A stretch of DNA of 5,790 nt, taken from assembly GCA_003567615.1 (NCBI GenBank), contig PWZC01000374.1:1-5790 (forward strand), written 5' to 3'. Position numbers and translations under genes: made by a program. The stretch comes from Gemmatimonadota bacterium. Lineage in GTDB: Bacteria > Gemmatimonadota > Gemmatimonadetes > Longimicrobiales > Gaopeijiaceae. Shown here piece by piece: positions 1-5,790 of the stretch; positions within the stretch are counted from its first letter, which is position 1, and each line of letters begins with the position of its first letter. A model generated the notes under the pieces. That model had not been told where the DNA came from and searched no databases. It saw nothing but the letters and a program-made list of their open reading frames with translations.

Positions 1-1889
1 GAGCGGGTGCTCTTGCACTCGGGGTAGGCCGAACACCCCAGGAACCGGCCGAAGCGGTTCCACTTGACCAGCATGGGGGATCCACACTTCTCGCAGGTCT
101 CCCCCTCGGCAGCCAGGATTTCCTTCACGATCTCGTCGGACTCGGCCTTCCCCTTCTCCAGCCGGTCCTGGAAGGGGGGATAGAACTCCTTGAGGAGCTC
201 CCGCCAACCCACCTCGCCTTCTTCCACCCGGTCCAGCTCTCCCTCCATTCGGGACGTGAAGGCCACATCGAAGATGTTGGGGAAGACGCGGACCAGGAGC
301 TTGGAGACGGTGTCGCCCAGGGCGGTGGGGACGAAGCGGCGCTCCTCCATCTCCACGTAGCCCCGGTCCATGATGGTGGAGATGATCTGGGCGTAGGTGG
401 AGGGACGCCCGATCCCGAGCTTCTCCAGCTCCTTCACCAGCGACGCCTCGGAGAAGCGCGGTGGTGGCTGGGTGAAGTGCTGCTTGGGCTCCATGGACTT
501 CCGATCCACCACCTCTCCCTCGTCCAGTGACGGGAGGGGCTCCAGATCGTCCAGTCGGCGATGATCTCCGGCCTCGGTGGCCTCCCGATAGACCCGGGTG
601 AACCCGTCGAACTTCACCACCGAACCAGTGGCCCGGAAGGTGAAGGTGCGGCCGTCCGAACCCTCCAGGTCGAAGTCCAGAGTCGTGGTGTCGTAGACGG
701 TGGGTGACATCTGGCTGGCCACGAATCGGACCCAGATGAGCTCGTAGAGCCGGGCCTCATCCTCGTCCAGGTAGCGGCGAGCCTCGTCGGGATGGAGGCT
801 CGGATCGGTGGGACGAATGGCTTCGTGGGCCTCCTGTGCTCCCTTGGCCTGCTTCCCGGCCCAGAGGCGGGGGCTCGACGGGGTGTAGCGCTCCCCGAAC
901 TTCTTCCGAACCCAGCTCTGCGCTCCGGCGGCGGCCTCCGCCGAGACCCGGGTCGAGTCGGTCCGCATGTAGGTAATGAGACCCACGGTGCCCCGGGAGC
1001 CCACCTCGCGGCCCTCGTAGAGGCGCTGGGCGTTGGACATGGTCCGGCGAGCCGAGTACCGGAGGCGCTTCGCCGCTTCCTGCTGGAGCGTCGAGGTGGT
1101 GAATGGGGCAGGAGCATTCTTCCGTCGCTCCCGGCGCTTCACCGAGGTGGTGCGGAACGGGACCCCGTCCACGGCGTCCAGGACCGCCTGGGTCGTCGTC
1201 TCGTTCGGGAGGGTGAAGGACTTCCCGTCAATCTTCTGCAGTCGGGCGTCGAAGGCGTCCTCGTCCTTCTGCAGGTGGGCGGTGATGGACCAGTACTCCT
1301 CCGCCTCGAAGCGGCGGATCTCGTCTTCCCTCTCACAGATGAGGCGAAGGGCCACGGTCTGCACCCGGCCTGCGGAAAGCCCGGGACGGATGGGCTTCCA
1401 GAGGAACGGGGAGACCTGGTAGCCCACCAGGCGGTCCAGGATTCGACGCGCCTGCTGGGCCTCCACCTTCTTGAGATCCAGATGACCGGGATCCTCCAGC
1501 GCACGTTCCACGGCCCGCTTCGTGATTTCCCGGAATTCGACCCGCCGGAAGCGCTCCGGCTCCTTCTCCCACCCGAGCTGCTCGGCCACATGGTAGGCGA
1601 TGGCCTCACCCTCCCGGTCCGGGTCTGTGGCGAGGATGACGGAGTCGGCCTTCCTGGCCTTGTCCTTCAGCTCCTTCAGCACCTTCCCCTTGCCGCGAAT
1701 CGTCACGTACTTGGGCTCGAAATCCCCCTCCACATCCACGCCCAGATCCTTCTTGGGCAGATCACGGACGTGCCCCACCGAGGCCGCCACGTCAAAACGG
1801 CGTCCCAGGTAGCGACCGATGGTCCGGGCCTTCGCCGGGGACTCGACGATGACCAGTTGACGTCCGTTCGATCCGTTTCCCTTCGCCAT
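1..1889 (-). CDS. topA: DNA topoisomerase I (type IA), N-terminal 629 codons, cut by the window edge
   Basis: TopA relaxes negatively supercoiled DNA by cutting one strand through a tyrosine phosphodiester and passing the other strand; it is cytoplasmic and Mg-dependent. Visible in the translation: a TOPRIM domain with VESPAKA (E16 in residues 15-21) and DPDREGEA (D89, D91, E93 as acidic metal ligands); GLSAGRVQT near 170-178; the active-site motif ITYMRTDST with Y307 as nucleophile and R309 beside it; AQEAHEAIRPT; and, further on, FTQPPPRFSEASLVKELE and GIGRPSTYA. The first C-terminal zinc finger is complete, with cysteines 599, 602, 619 and 625. The frame is open to base 1, so further zinc-finger or basic C-terminal segments presumably lie beyond the left edge. 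ATG at 1889 puts VESPAKA near the N-terminus, as in the family. There is no clear Shine-Dalgarno, but aroK ends only 30 bases upstream, so cotranscription and translational coupling are likely. Confidence 0.98.
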   Translation of the reverse strand, partial: MAKGNGSNGRQLVIVESPAKARTIGRYLGRRFDVAASVGHVRDLPKKDLGVDVEGDFEPKYVTIRGKGKVLKELKDKARKADSVILATDPDREGEAIAYHVAEQLGWEKEPERFRRVEFREITKRAVERALEDPGHLDLKKVEAQQARRILDRLVGYQVSPFLWKPIRPGLSAGRVQTVALRLICEREDEIRRFEAEEYWSITAHLQKDEDAFDARLQKIDGKSFTLPNETTTQAVLDAVDGVPFRTTSVKRRERRKNAPAPFTTSTLQQEAAKRLRYSARRTMSNAQRLYEGREVGSRGTVGLITYMRTDSTRVSAEAAAGAQSWVRKKFGERYTPSSPRLWAGKQAKGAQEAHEAIRPTDPSLHPDEARRYLDEDEARLYELIWVRFVASQMSPTVYDTTTLDFDLEGSDGRTFTFRATGSVVKFDGFTRVYREATEAGDHRRLDDLEPLPSLDEGEVVDRKSMEPKQHFTQPPPRFSEASLVKELEKLGIGRPSTYAQIISTIMDRGYVEMEERRFVPTALGDTVSKLLVRVFPNIFDVAFTSRMEGELDRVEEGEVGWRELLKEFYPPFQDRLEKGKAESDEIVKEILAAEGETCEKCGSPMLVKWNRFGRFLGCSAYPECKSTR

Positions 1890-1919
1890 AGGCTGGTACT
1901 GATCCGTGAAATGAAGAAC

Positions 1920-2465
1920 TCAGGCCGGGGATCCGCCGCCGAGGCGGCCGGCGATCTCCCGGGCGATGGAGGACGACGAGCGCCCTTCGGTCCGGATGTG
2001 CCAGTGAGCCAGTGCATAGTACGGCTCACGAACTTCAAGGAGCGCCCGGGCCCTGACCAGCGGGTCAGCCACCTCGAGGAGGGGCCGACGTGTCCGGCTG
2101 GCCGAGATTCGCTCCACCGCCGCCTCGGCCGAAACCATGAGCCAGATTGCAAGGGTAACCTGATCAAGCGACTCCAGGCGATCCTCCCGGCACGGCCAAC
2201 CGCCGCCGGACGAGACCACGATACCGTCTTCCTGTAGGAGCGCCAGCGCCGTCTGATGTTCCACATGGCGGAAGAAGGCCTCACCCTCCTCCTGGAAGAT
2301 TCGCGCCACCGAACGCCGTTCCCGGGCCACGATCTCTCGATCCATATCGGCGAATCGCCACCCCATCAGCCGAGCCAGGCGCCGACCGACCGCACTCTTT
2401 CCGGCCCCCATGAACCCGACCAACACAACCCGGAGGATCTGGTCCAGAGCAGGTTCCAGACGCAC
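1920..2465 (-). CDS. aroK: Shikimate kinase
   Basis: It phosphorylates the 3-hydroxyl of shikimate with ATP, the fifth step of the shikimate pathway, in the cytoplasm. The 181-residue product has the usual length and fold. The Walker A P-loop GFMGAGKS is at 17-24. The DMD at 40-42 supplies the shikimate-binding aspartate (D40). FRHVE holds R66, GGG at 87-89 is the shikimate-binding glycine motif, R127 in SRTRRPLL is the lid arginine, and R146 in VREPYY is the second substrate-contact arginine. These correspond to the known D34, R58, G79-81, R117 and R136 of characterised AroK enzymes. The start is GTG at 2465, preceded by AAGGGG at 8 bases spacing. The frame is open upstream across the whole linker into aroC but offers no ATG, GTG or TTG there, so GTG is the best start. 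The assignment to aroK rather than to a gluconate-kinase relative rests on the GGG and DxD motifs and on the neighbouring aroC. Confidence 0.97.
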   Translation of the reverse strand: MRLEPALDQILRVVLVGFMGAGKSAVGRRLARLMGWRFADMDREIVARERRSVARIFQEEGEAFFRHVEHQTALALLQEDGIVVSSGGGWPCREDRLESLDQVTLAIWLMVSAEAAVERISASRTRRPLLEVADPLVRARALLEVREPYYALAHWHIRTEGRSSSSIAREIAGRLGGGSPA

Positions 2466-2473
2466 CGGCCTGG

Positions 2474-2479
2474 CCCCTT
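2474..2479 (-). promoter_or_regulatory. Ribosome binding site of aroK
   Basis: AAGGGG on the minus strand ends 8 bases before the GTG at 2465. It is the only purine-rich Shine-Dalgarno-like stretch close to the P-loop, and it decides the non-ATG start. Confidence 0.55.
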
Positions 2480-2502
2480 CGAGGCGGGCCGGCGGGGGTG
2501 AC

Positions 2503-2551
2503 GGGGATTCCCCAGCCTCCCGGCTCCCGCCGCCGGGAGGCCGGATTCCGG
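2503..2551. repeat. Cluster of three short inverted repeats in the aroC-aroK linker
   Basis: The 119-base gap between aroC and aroK holds three small GC-rich inverted repeats in a row. They are GGGG-ATT-CCCC at 2503-2513, CTCCCG-(4)-CGGGAG at 2524-2539, and CCGGA-T-TCCGG at 2541-2551. The middle one is the best hairpin: six pairs with a four-base loop. None is followed by a T-run in either direction, so none looks like an intrinsic terminator. They may fold in the aroC-aroK mRNA, or may simply reflect GC-rich composition. No promoter is recognisable in the linker. Confidence 0.45.
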
Positions 2552-2584
2552 TGGGAGTGCCCCCCGCCGCGTCGTCTGCCAGGA

Positions 2585-3805
2585 TCAGCGTTCCCCCCAG
2601 CCGCGTTCCGAAAGGTACGACAGGTATCCATCGAAGTTCCGGCGGATTTCCTCCATGGAATCCCCACCGAACTTCTCCAGGAAGGCGTCGGCCAGCACCA
2701 GCGCCACCATGGCCTCTCCCACCACGGCGGCGGCGGGGACGGCGCAGACATCGCTCCGCTCCGTGGCTGCCTCCCGGGCGGATCCATCTCTGAGATCGAC
2801 CGAGGGGAGGCGACGCTTGAGGAGCGTCGAAATGGGCTTCATGGCGCCACGGACCACCAGGGGCTCGCCGGTGGTCACTCCTCCCTCCAACCCCCCGGCC
2901 CCGTTGGACGAACGGACGAAGCCACCGGCACGGGTCTCCGCGTCTTCCCGGACGATGGGGTCGTGGACACGGGAGCCCAACCGTCGAGCCGCCTCGAAGC
3001 CGAGGCCCACCTCCACGCCCTTGATGGCCTGGATGGAGAGAATGGCGGCGCCCAGGCGCCCATCCAGCTTCCGGTCCCAGGAAATGTGGCTCCCGAGGCC
3101 CACGGGTACACCGGTGGCCACCACCTCGAAGACCCCGCCCAGGGTGTCTCCATCCTCGCGGGCCTGGTCGATGGCCCGGATCATGGCATCCGCCACATCC
3201 GGGTCCAGCGTGCGAACCGGCGAGGCGTCGGTGACGGCGTTCAGGTCCTCGGGGAGCTCCTCCGGATCCCGGGCCCGGACGTCTCCGATGGAGCGGACGA
3301 AGCTTCCCACCTGGATCCCGAACTCACCCAGAAGCCGCTTCGCCACCGCCCCGCAGGCCACCCTCGCCGCCGTCTCCCGGGCGCTGGCCCGCTCCAGGAT
3401 GTCCCGGGTATCCCTCCTGGCATACTTGAGCACCCCCACCAGGTCCGCATGCCCTGGGCGTGGCAGGTACATGGGTCGGAGCGCCTTGGGATTCTCGTCC
3501 GGATCCGGAGGGAGGTGGCCCATGGCGGTGGTCCAGTTCTCCCAGTCCCGATTCCAGACGATCATGCTGAGGGGAGACCCCAACGTTTCCCCGAGGCGAA
3601 CGCCGCTGAGGAGCTCCGCCCGGTCCTGCTCGATCTGCATGCGCCGACCCCGTCCGTAGCCTCCCTGACGGCGGGCCAGCTCCGGGTCCACATCCCGCTC
3701 CATTTGCAGGGAAAGTCCGGACGGAAGCCCTTCCATAAGGGCCGTGAGGCCTCGGCCGTGGGACTCCCCGGCGGTGTGGAAGCGGAGAAGACGAAGGAAG
3801 GACAT
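2585..3805 (-). CDS. aroC: Chorismate synthase
   Basis: It converts 5-enolpyruvylshikimate 3-phosphate to chorismate, the branch-point precursor of aromatic amino acids, folate and quinones, using reduced FMN as a catalytic cofactor. All three family signatures are present: GESHGRGLTALMEGLP at 13-28 (invariant H16), RASARETAARVACGA at 139-153, and RSDVCAVPAAAVVGEAM at 350-366. The second invariant histidine is H119 in RPGHAD. NRDWENW (85-91) is typical of the long bacterial form, and the 406 residues fit that form (about 390-400 in Bacillus and Mycobacterium) rather than the roughly 360-residue E. coli type. No flavin-reductase domain is fused. ATG at 3805 places the first signature at the usual distance from the N-terminus; only a weak AGG (3810-3812) precedes it. 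The gene lies 158 bases after pilQ and 119 before aroK, probably in one transcription unit with aroK. Confidence 0.98.
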   Translation of the reverse strand: MSFLRLLRFHTAGESHGRGLTALMEGLPSGLSLQMERDVDPELARRQGGYGRGRRMQIEQDRAELLSGVRLGETLGSPLSMIVWNRDWENWTTAMGHLPPDPDENPKALRPMYLPRPGHADLVGVLKYARRDTRDILERASARETAARVACGAVAKRLLGEFGIQVGSFVRSIGDVRARDPEELPEDLNAVTDASPVRTLDPDVADAMIRAIDQAREDGDTLGGVFEVVATGVPVGLGSHISWDRKLDGRLGAAILSIQAIKGVEVGLGFEAARRLGSRVHDPIVREDAETRAGGFVRSSNGAGGLEGGVTTGEPLVVRGAMKPISTLLKRRLPSVDLRDGSAREAATERSDVCAVPAAAVVGEAMVALVLADAFLEKFGGDSMEEIRRNFDGYLSYLSERGWGER

Positions 3806-3854
3806 GGGACCTGCCGAGGCGAGAGGGAGCCGTTGTGGGGACGGCCCAAAACCT

Positions 3855-3893
3855 GACGCCCGGCCTGGAGCCTGTCCAGACCGGGCGTCTTTT
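3855..3893 (+). terminator. Strong hairpin between pilQ and aroC; intrinsic-terminator shape on the plus strand
   Basis: GACGCCCGG (3855-3863) pairs perfectly with CCGGGCGTC (3881-3889). After one C/A mismatch, CTGGA (3865-3869) pairs with TCCAG (3875-3879) around a five-base loop. Read on the plus strand, TTTT (3890-3893) follows directly, which is the classic Rho-independent form. Read on the minus strand, the direction of all the genes, the stem is followed by AGG and then TTTT, and the flanking A and T runs could extend the stem past a bulge. It may therefore end or reduce pilQ transcription, act as a leader structure for aroC about 50 bases before its start, or block antisense transcription. 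The hairpin is seen; its role is inferred. Confidence 0.7.
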
Positions 3894-3917
3894 GCCCCCT
3901 GTCCGCCGGGCCATCCC

Positions 3918-3971
3918 CGGCGGCGAATCAGCGCCCGACGGCGAATCAGCGCCAGGCCGTGAATCAGCGCC
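3918..3971 (-). repeat. Three 18-base tandem repeats overlapping the pilQ stop codon
   Basis: On the minus strand three consecutive 18-base units occupy 3971-3954, 3953-3936 and 3935-3918. They read GGCGCTGATTCACGGCCT, GGCGCTGATTCGCCGTCG and GGCGCTGATTCGCCGCCG. The first 11 bases are identical in all three, and units 2 and 3 differ at one position. Unit 1 contains the last pilQ codons and its TGA. Since 18 is a multiple of three, units 2 and 3 repeat the TGA in the same frame, giving three in-frame stops. Units 2 and 3 also contain a GGCG-(6)-CGCC mini-hairpin that unit 1 has lost. Confidence 0.9.
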
Positions 3972-5769
3972 GGGTGATCTGCGGCGTGACCATGATGATG
4001 AGGTCCTGCTGGATACGGGACTGGGAGCTGAAACGGAAGGCCCGACCCACGAAGGGGAGGTGCTGCAGGATGGGAATCCCCACCCGGCTCTCTTCCACCT
4101 CCGTCACCGTAAGGCCACCGATGACTACGGTCTCACCGTCCTCAACCAGAACCTGGGTATGGGCCTCCTGGGTGTTGAAGCGGTACCCGAGCTCAATCCC
4201 CACTTCCTCCACTCCGGAGCGTTCGGCCCGGAGGTCCATGAAGATGAGATCGCCGGCGGTAATGGTGGGGGTCACCTCCAGGATGATCCCGGTCTCCACG
4301 AACTCGATCTGCGGGGCCCCGATGAAGAGGGAGCCTTCATCGCCTCCCTGCTGCTGGCTTCTCTGGACCCCCCGCACCGGCGTCCTCTCTCCCACCTGGA
4401 TGCGGGCAGGTCGGTTATCCAGCACCTTTACCTGCGGCGCAGCCTGAATGTCGCTGAGCTGTACCGATTCGAGAGCCTCCACGAAGGTCAGGAGCGTCAT
4501 CCGTCCCATGACGATGGAGTTCAGGAACTGCAGCGAGGGCGTTGCCACCCGTTGGCGGGCGTTCCCCAGAGCGGCGATGGAGTTGCCGCGCAGCGAGATG
4601 ACGTTGGTGGGCGGATCGACCTGCTCGTTGAGATTCCCGTCGCCGGTGGAGTCGATGAGCCCCGGCGTCACCACATTGAGCTGGTTGCCGCGCATGTCCT
4701 TCAGATCGTAGACGATGCCCAGTTCCGCCAGATCGGTCCGGTTCACGAAGATGATCTTGGCCGAAATGGTCACTTCCGGTGTCTCGAGGTCCAACCCCAT
4801 GAGGAGTTCATCCACCGCCTCCAGCACGCTGGGGACATCGGTGACCACCAGCGAGTTGGTGGACGCGCTCACCGAGATCCGGCCCCGGCTCGAGAGCAAG
4901 CTCTCGATGGCAGGCTGCAGATCCAGCGCGCTCCCGTAGTTGACCCGGAAGGGCCGGGTCACCAGCTGCTCCACCTCGGCCCGTTCCGTCAGATCCTGGA
5001 GGCGGTCCACCCGGATGATGCCGGAGTCGTACTCCCGAGCCGCCAGTCCATGGGACTCGAGGATGGTCTGGAGCGCGATATCCCAGGGCTGGTTCCGGAT
5101 ATCGGCACTCACCATCCCCGCCACGCCGGCCCCCGGGACGATGGACCGTCCGGAGAACTCCGAGAAGGTGAACAGCACGTCCTGCATGGGCGTCCCACTG
5201 AAGGAGACGCTGATCCGGCGGCTGAATTCATCGGCCACGATTCCACGACGGTTGGTGGCCGCGCGGGAGCTCCGGGCCTCGCCGTTGTCCGCGGACGCCG
5301 TGGCGGGAACGGCAATCCCGGCGTTGGGGGAGGTGGGCTCGGGTACGGAGAGGCTCCAGGGCTGAAAGGTCTCGCCGGGACCGTGGAGGGAGATCCGGAC
5401 GTAGCCGTCTCCACTCTGCACCACGTGCTCCACTGGTCGATCCAGCTCCAGGACCACTCGTACCACGTCCCGGTCGTACTGGGAGGCCCGAAGGGTCAGG
5501 ATACCCCCACGATCCACCCGGGCGCGCTGTTCCGAGTCGCTGGAGAAGCGGGCTCCAAGGAGGTCCACGACCACCCGGTCGGGTCCTTCCATGGTAAAGT
5601 CCCGGGTTGTGACCTGGCCCTCGAGCGAGATCACCACCTCGGTGCGTTCAGGGGCCGGGAGGATCTGGAGGCCGGTCACGGTCCCGGCCGCGGTCTCCGG
5701 CGAAACCGGAGCAACCAGGGCGAGCCAGACCGCCAGCATCCCTGCCGGCGCAGTGACGACGGGCAACAT
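3964..5769 (-). CDS. pilQ: Type IV pilus outer-membrane secretin
   Basis: PilQ forms the gated multimeric outer-membrane channel through which the type IV pilus is extruded, and in many species is needed for DNA uptake. The 601-residue product starts with a hydrophobic signal segment (about 11-22). An AMIN domain (about 30-130, peptidoglycan-binding in relatives) follows, then a Pro/Ser/Ala-rich linker (about 136-180). The N0/STN domain (about 185-255; RRISVSFSGTPMQDVLFTFS) and one N1 secretin_N domain (about 271-330) lead into the barrel (about 332-601). Hallmarks of the barrel are APQVKVLDN (444-452), ETGIILEVTP (492-501), VLVEDGETVVIGGL (540-553) and GIPILQHLPFVGRAFR (564-579), near the C-terminal ITRR. 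ATG at 5769 has a strong Shine-Dalgarno, and an in-frame TGA at 5785-5787 excludes an earlier start. The AMIN plus N0 architecture favours PilQ over GspD or YscC. A pilMNOP block upstream is expected but outside the window. Only one N1-like domain is seen. Confidence 0.95.
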   Translation of the reverse strand: MLPVVTAPAGMLAVWLALVAPVSPETAAGTVTGLQILPAPERTEVVISLEGQVTTRDFTMEGPDRVVVDLLGARFSSDSEQRARVDRGGILTLRASQYDRDVVRVVLELDRPVEHVVQSGDGYVRISLHGPGETFQPWSLSVPEPTSPNAGIAVPATASADNGEARSSRAATNRRGIVADEFSRRISVSFSGTPMQDVLFTFSEFSGRSIVPGAGVAGMVSADIRNQPWDIALQTILESHGLAAREYDSGIIRVDRLQDLTERAEVEQLVTRPFRVNYGSALDLQPAIESLLSSRGRISVSASTNSLVVTDVPSVLEAVDELLMGLDLETPEVTISAKIIFVNRTDLAELGIVYDLKDMRGNQLNVVTPGLIDSTGDGNLNEQVDPPTNVISLRGNSIAALGNARQRVATPSLQFLNSIVMGRMTLLTFVEALESVQLSDIQAAPQVKVLDNRPARIQVGERTPVRGVQRSQQQGGDEGSLFIGAPQIEFVETGIILEVTPTITAGDLIFMDLRAERSGVEEVGIELGYRFNTQEAHTQVLVEDGETVVIGGLTVTEVEESRVGIPILQHLPFVGRAFRFSSQSRIQQDLIIMVTPQITRR

Positions 5770-5774
5770 CAGAG

Positions 5775-5783
5775 TCCTCCCTT
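5775..5783 (-). promoter_or_regulatory. Strong ribosome binding site of pilQ
   Basis: AAGGGAGGA on the minus strand is a near-ideal Shine-Dalgarno with six bases between GGAGG and the following A (ACTCTG) and the ATG at 5769. It is clearly the best ribosome binding site in the window and supports M1 over the internal M11. Two stop codons lie here, TGA at 5785-5787 and TGA at 5769-5771 overlapping the ATG. Either could end an upstream gene, which would make pilQ part of a tightly packed operon. Confidence 0.8.
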
Positions 5784-5790
5784 GTCATGC

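Noticed and set aside
792..2237. 481-codon open frame on the plus strand opposite topA and aroK
   Set aside because: It lies antisense to two certain genes, crosses their boundary, has no recognisable domain and an Arg/Gly/Pro/Leu-rich composition typical of GC-rich shadows.
2503..2551. Intrinsic terminator between aroC and aroK
   Set aside because: The short stems have no T-run on either strand and aroK follows closely, so termination is not supported.
2281..2787. 168-codon minus-strand frame spanning the aroC end and aroK start
   Set aside because: Out of frame with both genes, no domain, and explained by GC-rich composition.
2498..3856. 452-codon and 334-codon open frames on the plus strand opposite aroC
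   Set aside because: Both are fully antisense to a chorismate synthase with all family signatures; their translations are low-complexity and unrelated to any family I know.
3324..3914. Minus-strand frame starting at 3914, before aroC, considered as an attenuator leader peptide
   Set aside because: It has no cluster of Trp, Phe or Tyr codons, runs out of frame deep into aroC, and lacks a convincing ribosome binding site; it is a shadow.
3806..3963. A sigma70-type promoter for aroC in the pilQ-aroC gap
   Set aside because: I see no TATAAT-like -10 with a spaced -35; the region is too GC-rich to call one by eye.

Overview
The window is ordinary, very GC-rich bacterial chromosome. All four recognisable genes lie on the minus strand and read from right to left: a type IV pilus secretin (pilQ, complete), chorismate synthase (aroC, complete), shikimate kinase (aroK, complete) and DNA topoisomerase I (topA, N-terminal 629 codons, running off the left edge). 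The gaps are 158, 119 and 30 bases and coding density is high. I see no tRNA, rRNA, CRISPR array, insertion sequence, phage gene or other sign of recent transfer. The long open frames on the plus strand opposite topA and aroC are shadows typical of GC-rich coding DNA.

The organism is a free-living, Gram-negative-type (two-membrane) bacterium, because an outer-membrane secretin is encoded. High GC, the gene order pilQ-aroC-aroK-topA and the long form of AroC would fit Gemmatimonadota or a relative. That placement is inference from gene style and order, not from a search.

Layout from right to left. Bases 5770-5790 are the end of an upstream region, probably the last bases of a pilP-like gene, carrying a strong ribosome binding site for pilQ. 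PilQ (5769-3964) has a signal peptide, an AMIN domain, a Pro/Ser/Ala linker, the N0 and N1 domains and the secretin barrel. The 158-base pilQ-aroC gap begins with an 18-base sequence, including the pilQ stop codon, repeated three times in tandem. It then holds a strong GC-rich hairpin that is flanked by a T-run when read on the plus strand. AroC (3805-2585) and AroK (2465-1920) follow, separated by a 119-base linker with small inverted repeats. TopA begins 30 bases after aroK, in the same reading frame.

Functionally the window joins three jobs: pilus export through the outer membrane, two steps of the shikimate pathway (AroK makes shikimate 3-phosphate; AroC makes chorismate two steps later), and relaxation of negative supercoils. 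The enzyme between AroK and AroC, EPSP synthase (AroA), is not here. Association of pilQ with shikimate genes recurs in distant bacteria (pilMNOPQ-aroK-aroB in gammaproteobacteria), so the cluster looks conserved rather than novel. I found no convincing undescribed system. The features most worth a second look are the tandem-repeated pilQ terminus and the hairpin before aroC.
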